Positions 11,175 through 24,923 of a DNA stretch of 64,000 bases are shown one piece after another. Under the pieces are notes generated by a model, which did no database searches, was not told where the DNA came from, and saw only the letters and a program-made list of their open reading frames with translations. Origin of the DNA: Maylandia zebra (Eukaryota > Chordata > Actinopteri > Cichliformes > Cichlidae); contig NC_135170.1 in the NCBI RefSeq assembly GCF_041146795.1, positions 26,592,033 through 26,656,032 of the forward strand. Direction: 5' to 3'. The position numbers and the translations under genes are program-made. Each line of letters opens with the position of its first letter. The stretch's first letter is position 1.

Positions 11175-14041
11175 TTCGTAGGGCAGTTTGTGAAGAGTGA
11201 AGTTTGCACAGAAATCAAACATATTAAAACCAAAGTGGAAACAGTGACAAACTGCTTCCTCCAGTGACAAATTAATTCTCAAATACAAGTTGTAAGAATT
11301 AGTCAGAAATTGCTTTGAGATTCTGATAAAGTTAGGAAGAATTTTCCACACTGGATACAAGATGAGTAAGCTGCTGTTTGACTTAATCATGAATTTCCCA
11401 GCAGGAAAGATAAAATTACTCTATACTGCAGTCAGGATAGGGCATATCTGATGTTATGTGTGTAACAAAGAATTTTAGGGAATTTTGTCTCCCCAGTCTC
11501 CCTGACACTGATGCAATGTGTCTTGCATAAAGTAAAGAAAATGCCAAAGAAGAAAATGCCAGCAGAGAAACAAGGAATCTGTGGACACAGAGGGTCCTCT
11601 GTTAGACTCATGAATCTTCCAAGATCACGTTACAACAAGCCGAGCTTCAGTAAGTAAATGGAGATATTGTTGCACTGTGAATGTCTCTGTTGTTTTTCTG
11701 TGTTTTCACAAATGAAGTCGATGGACACTGGTTGCTTGCTCGGTTTTATAACGGGGTGAGGAAAGTGCATCTGGTCTCCAAAAGAACTGATGGAATTTCT
11801 CTCTAGCAGAACAATGCCATCTTGTCAGTGGTAAGATATATGATCAGTTCCTGGGTGTTAGTACAGGACTGGCATTAAAACTGCAGGATACAGTCAAGTG
11901 CCTTTTTCCTTAGGACTTTGTCAAATTTGAACGGACACTTCCCTTTTGTCACTGGAAAATTCATTCTTTTTATAACAAGCTGTAGTAAAAAGGCCAACAT
12001 TGTCACATCAGCCTCACGAACATTTGTCACGCCACTAATTGCTCTGTGATTTATTCTAGTAAACGCCCGAGTCCAGTTAATCTCAGTGTCCTTGAAATCC
12101 TTCAAGGCCAGCTGATGAATGTGGTTCCTGCACATTCTTAGACTTGAACAGGAAGTACCCTTATTAAATGAAACTGATAGCGATCACAGCGTGGCTTCAT
12201 GAAATGTAAGTGAACCGCACAAACGTTTGAACATTTCTGTTAGGTTTGGCAGCACTTAGCTTGGATTTCAAATGGACTTTGTTGCTGGGAAACACACACC
12301 ATTTGTCAAGAGAATCAAGCTGGAATGAGACCAGTATTAGTCCAGTGAAATTTTAATAGCAGCCTTTTAAGTCTGATATGTGTATAAACCTCCAGGAGAG
12401 AGAAAAAAGAAGACAGAGGGGGGTGTAATCCTTGCTTGCTTTTTCTGCAGCATGACTGGAATTTCAATGCTTGTTTTCTTCACTGGAGTGTGTTGTTTGT
12501 CTTTCAGAGCATTCCTTCTTGGATATCCTCTATCTTTTCTGCTTCAACCTAATGGACCTTTCAAATAACCTTTGACCTACACTGGATTAAAAGACAACTT
12601 GCTGCACGTAGCTGCTTTTTCTCACTTGCCCTTAACCAAAAACATATTGTTCTTGTTCCTATTAAACATTTCTGTGGGTCCCAAGAGCACAAGGAGGATG
12701 TGATTACTTGCTTTTAAAGCCTCCCACAGATTCACTGTTCTTGCTGTGATTTGTTATTTAATGCAGGGGATGCATCCCAAAAGAGTTCATCACCTTAAAC
12801 TGACTCAGAAATGATTCCTACATCCATTCCTTTAGTGTGACAGGACAACTTTCTTTCAGTTTCTAGAAAATCACATGCTTATCTGGGAGTATCCCACATT
12901 TCCAGACTGTGCCACACAGACACCACACACATACACAAAAATCTAACTGAAAGTGAAATCTGGGAAATTCCAGTTTTTAATATTGGCTTCTTTTGTGCCA
13001 TAACATGTTCTTAATCAACAATCCAAAATGGGCACATTCCTTTTCTCTGATGTTAAGATGATAATGAATCAAAAGCAAACGAACAAAAAAAAACCCCAAT
13101 CCCAATACATAAACCATATGATACATATTTCATTTCTGAATGAATCAATTTGGTGTAAAAATTCAACCAGAAGGGACAAAAAATGGTCCAGTTTTGGTCT
13201 TTAAACATTTGGTCTAAATTATGAAAACACAGAGCAACAGAGCCGATGGTGCGTGGGTGTGAATCTATGTGCTGGTGACCTTAAGATGTGTCTGTGCATG
13301 TGTATGTGTGGGCAAAACGACGGCTAACAGCCAACAACCAAAAAAATCTTCACTCTTCAGCTGATTTAGAGGGTTTGGGTAATTTTTTTGTTGTTTTAGT
13401 AGTAAAATGTAGCTGTATATGCAACAGTGAAGTCGCATATACAGTATTTTAATTCATCCTTTATTTTTGCACATTTTCCATTCTTTTAAAGTGTAAAACT
13501 TTCCAAAAATAATCACATTTATGCTTTTTCAGGGGGTTTTCCCACAGTTCTAAAGAAAAGACAGGATGTCTAAATTTACAGACTTATGGAAAGAGGAAGT
13601 GTAAATGACCTAAACAGATTTTTTTTTTTATTATTTGTCTAAAAGTCAACGGTCTAAATCCATTTTTATGTGTTTTTATGAATATAATATCATGAATTAA
13701 AGTTTTCACAGCAAATATCAAATTGTGTTAAATGGACAAAAATATTATTTAAAGCTATTAATGTCTGTAAATACCTCACTCAAGACCTACAATAGTTAAC
13801 AGTGCAAACATCAGACTGTGTAACATAGCCTGACTCATGAAAAACAGAAATATCGCCCCCCGCATGCAAATTACTAACTGTGCAGTGAAAGTGGGAAGAG
13901 AGAGAGAGCAAGAGAGGGAGAGAGAGATAGGAGTCTGCTTGTACTTATTCACGACAGCTCGGAGCTGCACAGTCCAACAGGGGAAGCTGAGCAGAGGAGT
14001 AACAAATGACTGAGGGGTCATTGTTGAGTAAGGCAACTCAA
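11175..14041. other. Upstream region of ICAM-A, no gene recognised
   Basis: No exon series is visible. The last ~160 bases before the ICAM-A start hold a GA-rich tract (about 13,896-13,930), which may be in the promoter or 5' UTR. I could not place a TATA box or start site with confidence. Confidence 0.45.
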
Positions 14042-17000
14042 ATGAGTCAAAGTAGATTATTTGTTCAGCTGTCAGTGGGGCTCCTTCTCATTGCGGCAGG
14101 TAAGATGCTCTCATTTTCATTGCTAAAATGACGGTCTTCGAGATTTATAATGCATATTTGGTGTAATTTTGTCATATGATGTCTTTTTCTCAGTGGCTAA
14201 GACTTGTTTTTATTTATTTTTGTTATTTATTTATTTATTTATTATTTTATTTTCATTACCCACAAGGTCTATACGGATCAAGCATAAATGTGAAGCCATA
14301 TTCGTGTTAGAGAAAGAGTCATTGGCGTGATTAGTAAAACAACAGCAGCTAAAGCTGTGACATGCCCCAGGTGCAGGACTTAATTTAACCAGAAGGGTGC
14401 GATAGATTGCCGTGTGTAAAAGAGAGAGAAAATAAAAGAAATGAAAAACAAATGGTGGATAGTTTCCCAGATTTTGTGAAAGAATGTGTAAAAGTACCCA
14501 GGGAGAAAAGAGGTGAAATCTGAACCAAATCTTTTCCCCTCAAAAGAACACTTATTATGTGAAATCCAGTCTTCTTAGATGTGAGTTAAGGCTATTTATG
14601 CAACAGCAATTTCAACTTGCTGGCACTGGCTGTGACTCTGAATGTTCATTAGTGGTTTATTGGATTGATGTAGTTAAATGTATAGCCAGCTGTGTGTTGT
14701 TCTTTCCTTTCACTTTCCATTAAGTATATTTTTTTTTAAATATATCTTTTTTTGGAATTGGGAGAACATGGAGGAATACTGCAATAAGGCTTCAGATTAA
14801 TCAATAATTTCTTTCTATTAAAAGGTTTGATTTGTACAACAACTTCTTTTCCCCTTTAAAGGTGTTGTCTTCTTAAGGGTTCATTGTTCACCGTGAGGTC
14901 ATGGACTGTAACCTCATCAACCTCTTGCTTTCACTGTTATCATTTAGGGAAGTGTGGCTGTGTAAAAAAACACTCTTTGGCATTATGATAATCTTGTTTC
15001 TACACGAGTCCTCCTGAATAACAATGTGGGGGGTACGGTGAAAGACAAATCCTTTAAAAAAGCTCTTTTCTGCTTAACAGGAAAATATATCAAAACAAGG
15101 GCTTGATAAAAGAAAAGTCTTATCTGGTGAGAATATTCACTGACATATTTTTTGTTCAGTTAGTGCACTGACTAAAAAAAGGGGGGAGATTATCAAACTC
15201 ATTGTCAAAAGAATGACTCACCATGGGAAAGGAATGTACACAGGCAAATGAAGTCAGCTTCCAGGAAAAATATGTGTTGTTTAATGATTTATTTTATCCA
15301 TGGTGAGCAAGCAAGCAAACGGTGGAGGGAAGAAACTCAAATACAGGTATTAGTGAGCAAAGCAAAGAAACACACAGGAGGAGGTGGTAGATCCCCCCAA
15401 ATTGCTAATTTGCTTGTTTGACTTCATCTGCCTTTTTTATTGTATTTTGTTGTTTAGTGAGACATTTAATATGCTTTTTTACTTGTGTTTTTTTAAGGTC
15501 TTAATGTCTTACAGAAAGTTATTTTACTACAGCAAAAATCTGTAAAACACTACAGGTCCATAGGGTGACTAGTTTTCCACTTCCCTCCAACAAAGAGGGA
15601 GAGTCCATACACTTCCTTTTCTGATTTCTTAATTTGTGCATCCTTGATGAGTCTCCTTACATTGTTCACTTAGTCTTTCGCACAAGAGATAGGACAGGAG
15701 AAGGAACAAGGAGAGAGGAGAGGAGGAAACAGGAGTTTAACAAACAAAAAACCCATTCAACCTTCATTTTAAAGCAATGTCAATTAAACAGATGAATTAT
15801 AAGTCGACTTGTTAGCTTTGTTTATTTGCATCAACAAGGCGATTCCCAAAGAGCTAATAGCTGAAAACTTGGTATATATCTGCACAGTGTCCACTGTGGC
15901 CTGAGCGATGCATTTGGCTTCAGTTGACCTGTGTCTCATCAGAAATTGTCTCAGTGGAAGGCTGGCTGTCAACAAACCATTCTTCAGGAAGGGAAATGGA
16001 TAGAAAAGACTGAGGTGTGCCAAATTACACAAGAAATGGACTGAAATAGTGCCAACAGGTGTTATGAAGTGCAAATAGTCATACGTATTGAAGAGGGCAT
16101 CTGAAAGGTACAACAGTATGGTGGAGGTTTTGTCGTGGTATAGGACTACGTTTCAGTCTTTGGTGTTGGTAACTTTGTCAAAAGTGATTGAATTACAAAT
16201 GCAGAAAAGTACCATCTTGCAGTACCACCTGGAAAGCATCTGATTGGCTTAAAACTCTTCCTAAAAACACTACTGAAGTCCTCTTCACTGTTCTGCATGC
16301 GCAACATTTCTATCAGTGAAACTACGCTGTGAGTAACTGTGATGGGCTGCGGCTAGGCTGTTGGCATGTTGGTTTGCTGGAGCCTTACGTGTCCATGAGA
16401 GCATCATCTCTAACCTGGTTGTTCTTGTCAAAAATCTGACTGCACAGAGGTGCTGAGATGACCAGTACATGTGCTGTTCTTGCAGTAGCTAAAATAGCTC
16501 TGCAGCTGTTTCAGCAGGGCATTGCCTGACCCAACACAACCAGAGGAATGCAGGACTTTCTAGATCAGAAGCATATCCAGACACATCCTATTACACATAT
16601 TAGCCTGATTGTATATACATATGTCGTAGTGTTGGTCTATAAAATATGCTTAAAACACAAACTTGCATTTCCTTTTTGACTAGTATATTTGGTTTGATTT
16701 GTCGATCCTACATTTTAGTTTTACTACAAAACAAAAACAATGTGAAGCATCTAAATATATATAATATTTCTATGCTGCAGGTGTAGGTGCCTCATGTCCC
16801 ATTGAGTTGAGCCCCTCCAGTGTTGTGGTGCGGTATGGAGACCCAGTTTCAGTCAACTGCACCGCAACAGTGAGCCATGATGGAATGGGTTGGGAGGCTT
16901 CAGTTGGAGGGATAGGGATTACAGAGGTCAACCATTTGCCCTGGATTGTGGAGAGTTTAACAGAATGGGGCATCTCTGCTTTTTGCTTTATTAACACTAA

Positions 17001-20000
17001 TGAGCAGTGCCAGAAAAATCTGAACATCGTTGTTTACAGTAAGTCCTGGTTGTTGTGCGTATATTATCACAATTATATTATGATAACTCTAATAACTCTG
17101 GTATCTAATAACTCCTTTCTTTTTCTCAGCATTTCCAGAAAAAATCCAAATCAACTCCACCGCTGACTCCAATGGTATGATGGTAGAAGGGGAGGAATAT
17201 AACATTACTTGTGAAATCCCCAAAATAGCACCAGTCCAAAATCTTACTGTAAAGTGGTACAATGGAGACAGAATCATTGAATCAGATGTCTTAGAAATCA
17301 TTGAACCAAATAACTTAAAAAATACTAAACAACCAGTGAAACTTTTATCTACCTTCCCGTTTACACCAACTCGAAACGACAGCGGTGCCAGGTTCAGATG
17401 TGAGGCACAGATGGACCTGAGCCCAGTAGGACCACATTTGAATGTATCGTCACAGGAGCTTACTATTACAGTTGTCTGTAAGTTTGAGCTTATTTGTTTG
17501 TAATTCACATAAAATACAATTCTGTCTCAGATAGTATTTGTGACTATTATGTTTACCTGGCAAGATGGTATATGTCTGAAAGAAGGATAAAACATTACAT
17601 TGTAACAAATGGTTGGTGCTTTTGCTTCTTTTCAGTTGGACCAGATGTACAGTGTTCCAATATTATTGAGCTAATGGAAAATGAATCTTTGGAGGAGAAT
17701 TGCAATATAGCAGGAAATCCCACCCCCTCGGTTAAATGGCTGAAAGATGGACAACCCTTCAACTCAACCACTCCGATGAGAAGGGAAAATGCAGGGATGT
17801 ACACACTTGAAGCTAATGGCTCACTCTCTGTCCAAAAGAACATCCAGGTTCATGTGTTATGTGAGTGTCACATCCACTTTTATGACAAACTAACAAAACT
17901 AATACTACATTTGAACATTATACATTTTAAAATAGCAGAAATTGCTGGATGCACAAAGTGGAAGAAGTGCTCAAGTCCTAACTGAGAGTAGCTGTCACTG
18001 TTTTAATCAAATGACTCAAACTTACAACACAGTACGCAGGTTTAAAGGTTTTAATTAACAGAGTCTTGGGAAACAAGAGCATTGAATTTCAAAGGAAGCC
18101 TGGCTACTTAATCAGGTGAAAGTCTCCGGACTGTCACTTTGTCTGTTCACATGCTGGGATGAAACACAGGTGAATATTCAAGAATGATCTCTTAAAATGT
18201 TTCTCTTAGTTCTGGTTAGTGTCAGTCAGGCCAAACTGCGACTGGAGCAGTATCTCTGTCTTCCAGCAGATAAATCCCTTTGAAGGACAAAAACTCAGTG
18301 TCATACTCAGCTGTGTGGGAGGATATTGTGGACATAAATGCAGGAGGCAGGACCTTGACTCGAAGCAAAACTTTTAATGCTGACTAGACCAAAGAAAACA
18401 CAGAAAGACCAAAGTTCAGGAAAAACAAGGAAACCATGCCAGACAATCCAAAAGCCATAAATAATTGGGAAATAAATATTCTCAGGGCATTACAGAGCTG
18501 GAAGACAAACAACTATGAGGGTCAAAGCAACAAAGAACAAGGAGAGACTCAGACAATATACAATGTAATACAAGAAGGTGAAGAGGGTTAACATGACAAA
18601 AGGGAAAGGGAGTAGGACAGGACAGTGTAGGAAGGCAAAAAAAAGACAAAGCAGAAAGATGACATGAATGGAAACTACAAGGGAACTAACTAAAGGACAA
18701 GCTGAGAGTAACAAAGTTAAGAACAGAAGACTCAAACAGCAAGACTGAAATATAAACCATGAAGAGCCTATATAAAGCAGAAGATAAACAAGAATTGTAA
18801 ATACAAGGGAAGAATAACAAAAAACTCAAAACCAAGGGTCCCAAACCCAGGGAGGACCACACTGAGTGTTTGTCCTTTTCCTTTGTCCTTTCCTTTTCAG
18901 ACGGACCAGAGTTGAACTGCCCAAGCATTTACATGGCAGAGGAACATACTCCTCACAATCTCACCTGTACTGTTGAGGGCTTTCCTGAACCTGTCATGGT
19001 CTGGTACAGAGATGATGAGGTGGTGGAACTTCCAAAGACGTTGACGAGACTTGATGCAGGACATTACTTGATCACAGCTTCAAACAATCAGTCAAACGTT
19101 AACGCCACTGTGGAAATTATTGTTCACTGTAAGTCTTTCAGACACACGTCAAGCGAGAGTGATTACATACGTATATTTTACTCCTTTTTGTCTTAAATGA
19201 AATTATTGTCTTTAGATCAACCATCAGAGATATTTGAGCTTCAAGACCTTGAAGTCCACATTGGTTCCACTGTGGAGCTGAAGTGCTCCTCCAGTGGAAA
19301 CCCACGACCAACGTATACCTGGAATTATTACCAGACTGACAATGTGATGGAGGAAAATGAAGATGGAGTATCCCGTTTGGAGATTCACAGCGCTACTGCA
19401 TACAACATGGGTACCTACACGTGCCATGCATGGAACAACAAGGGAAGAATTTCCAGAACAATCAAAGTGACAGTTATAGGTAGGTGAACTGCAGTACACA
19501 GTATGCAACATAATCAATCTACCAATTATAGCCTGCTTAGATAATGTCCTGGAAAGAGTGATAAAGTATCATGGATTGTGTGTAATATGAGAGCATTAAT
19601 AAAAACCAGCTGATCCGCACGCTTTTTGGCTTTTGAGTCTAAATCGAGAAGTATCGATTTACAGCTTCTCACCATTACCACTACTGATGTGTTGTTCAAA
19701 CCAAATGGGGAAGAAGGGTGATGTAAGTGACTTTAAATGAAGCATGGTTATTGGTTCAGTTTTCGAGAATTTTTAAAAACTGCTGATTGACTTGCTGATA
19801 AAAAATATATATACCTCAGTTCAGATCACATTTTACCTTATATTAAGAGTAATTTGGCTAAGTAAATGTGACACATTTAACTGATATGTGTTGCAGGTGC
19901 AGTCCACCCCAAATAATTCTTTGAGCTAGGGAGGGGTGTATCCTTCCTGGGATCTTTTCCTGTTGCCTCCAAAGAAACAGCTTAAAGACCTTTCCTTTCA

Positions 20001-23000
20001 TTTCACTACAGTGCTGGATGTGGAAATCTTGCATTATTGTAATGAAGGAATGTAGATTTGGACTGAAATAACATTTCTCACTCCCACCCTTCCTTCTGCA
20101 GGTGCTGAGCAAGAATGCCCACTTGAAATAACTCCAAATCCAATGGTGCTTGAGTACAGAAGCAGAGCGCAGGGTGCAACGTGCAGCTCAACATCCGCCA
20201 TCTCCACAAATGTCAAGAGAATGTACTGGGAGGGTGTAGAATCTGATAATATGACTTGGTTTACTAACACCAATGAAGACTGGGGGATGACGCCAGTTTG
20301 CACTGCAACATTTCAAGGAATAGGAAAATGCCAAAAATCATTGAACTTTACTCTTTACAGTAAGTATTCTCAACCCGAGCTGGCAAAAATACAGACATCC
20401 TGTACTTGAGTAGAACTACACATCCTTGTGTTAAAAAATACTCTGGTAAAAGTACTGTTTTAAACTTCTTTACTAAAGTAAATGGGAAAAGGTACAGACT
20501 CAGAATGTACTCAAAGTAAGAACGTATTGAGTAGTACCTTGTGCTATATTAATGTAATAAAATTGTAGTATATGGGAATAGAATATTTTCAGTCTTCAGT
20601 TATTTCAGTCTAAATTTTATTCTAATGATTGTTCTCAGCATGACTCAGTAATGAGCATAGGAAAAAATGATTTTTTGAAAGAGCTCTATCTTCTGTTTCC
20701 TACATTGTAGAGGATAACTTTGCCTCCACACATAAACAGGAAACACAGTCAGAGGTTAAAGAGAGATTCAGCAAAACACCTGCCCACTTTATCCACTATT
20801 AGTATGCCTTTTGTGTATTACAGTTTAGGATCAAATTGATTTAATGTTTAAAAGCACAAAGTGATGTGAAATAATATCTCAACTTGAATGTGTTAAACCA
20901 AACGTAACAAGGTTGTTTTGAAAACATAAGGAATGGAAAGTATAGACAGCTGTCAGAAAAATACTCAGTATTGAACACTCAAGCAAAGTACAGATACCTG
21001 AGAATTATTTGTGCTTTGTTACTTTCCACCTCTATTCACAACAATTTTCATACTTTTGCTGCCTTCAAATTTGAATCTTAAATTGTGTTACTCTGCTCTT
21101 TCCTCTCCCAACAACTCTCCACTGTAGAAAAACCAGACAGTGTTTCCATTTACCACGTGCGTCGCTTGAGCTCTGTGGAAGAGGGCAAAGAGTTCCAGCT
21201 GCGGTGTGACATTGTCAGCATCGCTCCAGCACAAAACGTCACTGTGTTGTGGTACAAAAATCAAGGTGAGGAGCTTTTCTGTAAATATTATAGACGTACT
21301 GTGTGAGACTTGCAATACAACACAATACAGTGCTTTGAGAGTCTTTCTAGTGTCCAGCAGTGGACAACGCCACTGGATGCAAAAGAAAGATTGATCATAG
21401 AAAGAGAAAATTACGCTACCTTCACCTCCACCATATATAATAATGATGATTTAAATCAAAAGGATCCAATTTGAGTTCATCAATCTATAAGACATCTTGC
21501 CTCTGATTTTCAGTCCAGTTCTCATGTAATTTGAAGACGACTTCTGATGAGGCTTCAGCGAACATTAAATGGATGATAAACCTGTAAATGTTAGTTAAAC
21601 CAACCAGTGCACTTATATAGAAAAAACAAAGTGCCTTAAGATCTAATTAAAAAGTGATTCTTGTATAGGTTTTCTGCTATGTGTACACACAACACTAGTT
21701 CATCCCTTCAGTTAGGTGTCTTTAATATGGTTGAGTGGTTCATCAGCTAGTGTTAAGATGTTTAACAAAGTGGTCATATTACAATGAGTTGACTGAAAAT
21801 GAGTGAAAAAAGTAGCCAATAGCAAAAGAAAAAGCCTTTAAAAGACCTTCACAAAGCCTGTAGTAGAACTATTGTTCAAGACCGCTTTAAAACTCATTGC
21901 TTCTTATAAACTAAATATAAAGAAATAAGGAGTGGCTCAAGATCTTCTCACAGTACTGTAAGTTATGCTTAACTTCTGTTGTGTCTCCCGCTCATACATA
22001 AACAAGTAGAAATGTCAGCTTTTGTCTTTTTATTTTCTTATTTTCTGTCAGACATACTGAAAGAAACTGGCTGTCAGCTTGAAAACAACAAAACCTGCAA
22101 ACTCAGTGATGTCAGATCCCCGGTAAATGTTTCTGCCACGATTAATGTCAACCTGCAAAGGAAAGACGACGAAGTGGTGTTCAGATGTGAGGCTCGGCTA
22201 AACCTGAGATTAAATCCTCTTCCGACTACAACATCCAGCACCCTTAAGATCACTGTCCTGTGTAAGATCCCACTTCATATTCACTTTTCCCTATTAGGGG
22301 AAGCTACCATTCCTTTTGTTATGTTGAACATATACTGTTACTCTCTTAAGTGTTTATGTTAAAAGTAGTGAAATGTTCAGACAAAGATGTAAAGATATTT
22401 AAAAGTACACCATTTGACTCTTTGCTCTGAACATCAGATTTCTAAAATTTGTCTTTCTATTGTGTCACTGTCATATCAGTTTATGAAAGATTTCCTTATA
22501 TAGTCAACTGCTCCAGGCATAGCACATCTTTAAAGTCAAACAATAATCTTGCTAGTGCATATAGATTACAGCATGTAATTAAAAGACTAAATCCATCATT
22601 ATCTATAACAATATGAAGGTAAAGATAATGTAATTACAAAACAGAGACACCCTGCTTTAACCTTGTTGCAGATATTTGTGCTATTCACTCTTTCCATTTA
22701 AATTTACTATTCTTAACATTGGTGTACGGATGAGTTTTAAACAGCATATTTGTTTATTTTGGGTGGTATTGCTTGAATACTCAGTGTTTGACATTATTCT
22801 GTTTACCTTTGTGTCACAACAGATAAGCCCAAAATTAATACCACAAAGCTTCCAAAAGAAATCCCCGTGTTCAGAGGCTACTCTGAGGAGCTTGTTTGTG
22901 AAGCAGAAGGTTACCCAATCCCAAAGATCCAGTGGCACTACAACCCAGAGTCCCATGTGAATGTGTCTAAAGGAAAACTCACTGTGTCTGAGCCGGGCAT

Positions 23001-24923
23001 CTACAACTGCACTGCCAGCAATGACGTTGGTTCTGCATCACATGTGGTTGAAGTGATTTTAAAAGGTAACACACTTTTAACACACAGATTTTTCACCTTA
23101 TGCACCTTTTCTGTACATTTTTACATGTATGTGTTTCTGGATGAACTTAAAGCCAAACAATCAGAGGGTTCCACTGCTGTTAGCCAAGACAATAAAAATA
23201 TAAGACTGCCCTAGATGTTTTATTAAAAAGTCACGGCTCTTTACATGAGGAGTACAGTGGATTCACGAGGGCAGTGGAAACAACTAGGTAACAAGAAAAA
23301 TGGTGAACTAGGTAGGGAAAGTAAAAATTGAGTGAGTTCCATTTCTAGGTTCTTATCTGTGACTAAAGAACCTAACATTCTTAAATATAACACAGAAGGG
23401 GAGAAGGCTATGAAAATACCACAACAAAATTTACAAAATAAACCCTAGGCAGAATACTAATAGAAATGAAAAGGAGCTGAAATAAATACTAAGGAATATA
23501 AAAATCAAATATAAGCAATAAACTTGGAAAAAAAACCTCCAGTTTCAATTCAATTCAGTTCAAATTTATTTATACAGCGCTAAATCACAACAACAGTCGC
23601 CTTAAGGCACTTTGTATTGTAAGGTAGACCCTACAATAATACATACAGAGAAAAAAAAACAATCATATAACCCCATATGAGCAAGCACTTTGGTGACAGT
23701 GGGAAGGAAAAACTCCCTTTTAACAGGAAGAGGTCTCCAGGTGACCCCAGGTCCATTATTGTCATGACAACAATGCTTTTTATTAAATCCTTCAACATGC
23801 AGACTGGAGGGACTTGGCACTGTTTCTGATTAGTAGTACTTCCTGATTCACAGCCATCCATCCTCTTAAAGGGCCTGTTTTTTTGAAGTCACATCTTGAA
23901 GTCATTCACTGAACATCTGCCTCTATTTTGGCTGTTTCCAAAATAGAGGCATATCTGACTCTAAAAAAGAGGAAACTGCACACTCATATGGCAGTGACTT
24001 ATCAGTCACAAGAGCTATGTCCTACAAAATTTCCTATTTTATGTAAGCATAATTTGCAAAATATCCCCCCTGTAAATAAAACTGTATTAAATAAAACTTG
24101 AAACTACTAACTGAGATTATAAAATCTACAATGTCGAAGGTATATATGCACCAGCTTCACTTTTAAACCAATGGGGTTATGTCTGTCTTACAGTCATGGT
24201 AAAAAGAAATGCTCTCTTTAAATACAGTATAAATACAGTCTATGGATTTTGCAGTATGCACTAGTTCACTGCTGCTGGTGACATTAGGGAATGGGTAATG
24301 ATTTGTGCATGTGATGTTTCTAACACCATCATAGTAACATAATAACCATAACAATAACCATAATACACTTGTTACAGTTTTCTTTCTGTTTCTGTTGCTG
24401 AAAACATTACTTTGAATGGACATTTAAGGAATTCTAAAGCATTAAATCTTATTGATATTTTATTATTTTATTTCCAGCCCCACAATTTCTGGGTGAATAT
24501 GATCTATAACTTCTCACCTAAAATGCTTTCAAACTTTACCGGTATTACTACTACTACTGCACATCTTTACTTATACTTTAGCTTTTATTTTGTATGTGTA
24601 TTTGCTGACCTCTTTAAATAGTAGAGTTACATATAGAGTAAAAATGTTACATTTCTATTGTTGCACACTGAAGTGTTTCCTGTTTGACTGTCTTCATTGC
24701 AGAGGACTACCTACCTCTCATCGCTGGATTTGTGGCTCTTGCAGTTGTAGCCATCAGCATTGTCTTCCTCTTAATCTACTCAGTCTACTACAAGAACACC
24801 AAAATGCGCCACTACAACTTTAAAAACCCCAAATTTAGCGAGCACAATGGGAATGTAGCTCACAGCAACGGCGACCTGCAGTTCCCTATGACCAGACTTT
24901 CAACGCAGTACATCTCTGCGTAG
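14042..24923 (+). CDS. ICAM-A: ICAM-like adhesion receptor, eight Ig domains
   Basis: Eleven exons join in one frame to 816 residues: 14042-14099, 16781-17038, 17130-17477, 17636-17860, 18901-19128, 19216-19479, 20102-20359, 21128-21265, 22052-22261, 22823-23065, 24703-24923. All introns are phase 1 with GT-AG ends. Residues 1-19 are a signal peptide. Ig1 (20-105) and Ig2 (106-221) are ICAM domain-1 and domain-2 types. Ig3-Ig5 (222-460) are small C2-type domains. Ig6-Ig7 (461-662) are again domain-1/domain-2 types. Ig8 is 663-743, TM about 748-770, then a tail of about 45 residues with a basic juxtamembrane stretch (KNTKMRHY), comparable to the ERM-binding tail of ICAM-1. Expected role: cell-surface ligand for leukocyte integrins. 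The glutamate of GWE in Ig1 and YWE in Ig6 aligns with the integrin-binding glutamate of ICAM-1. The domain order suggests fusion of two ICAM units. Confidence 0.87.
15890..16280 (+). mobile_element. Tc1-like fragment in ICAM-A intron 1
   Basis: Similar in order and wording to 2800-3250: a CTCATCAGAAATTGTCTCAG start, then a degenerate transposase stretch and a block like GGTGGAGGTTTTGTC. It is truncated and full of stops. The flanking parts of intron 1 (14,100-15,890 and 16,280-16,780) hold nothing I recognise. Confidence 0.6.
17861..18900. other. ICAM-A intron 4, dispersed-repeat-like sequence
   Basis: The intron between Ig3 and Ig4 includes an A-rich stretch (about 18,360-18,860), with wording such as TCGAAGCAAAACTTTTAATGC near its left edge, that resembles dispersed fish DNA. 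No coding part is seen. Minus-strand open frames here are low-complexity Leu/Ser/Phe runs from poly-purine sequence. Confidence 0.4.
21266..22051 (+). other. Extra intron inside Ig7, filled with Tc1-like sequence
   Basis: This intron splits the domain-2-type exon of Ig7 into 138 + 210 bases; the unsplit Ig2 exon of the same gene is also 348. It contains a minus-strand Tc1 fragment (about 21,470-21,590) and a + strand Tc1-like MITE (about 21,640-21,960) ending in TCACAGTACTGTA, a Tc1-type terminus. ICAM-B has the same intron; ICAM-C, D and E do not. Confidence 0.75.
23545..23765 (-). mobile_element. Dispersed repeat with L2-type end, in ICAM-A intron 10
   Basis: Begins with CAATTCAATTCAG and TTTATTTATACAGCGC, the reverse of an L2-type tail, followed by the phrase ACAACAGTCGCC. 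A second copy lies at 27,325-27,560. The rest of intron 10 (23,066-24,702) is A-rich and has no recognised gene. Confidence 0.65.

Noticed and set aside
16770-17843. Minus-strand open frames opposite ICAM-A exons 2-4
   Set aside because: They are shadows of clean + strand exons with matching splice sites.
24478-24510. A possible extra exon of ICAM-A after TATTTCCAG, in the right phase
   Set aside because: It reads APQFLGEYDL then a stop, so using it would remove the TM. Skipping to 24,703 keeps the frame and gives a normal TM. It may be a relic of a lost Ig exon.
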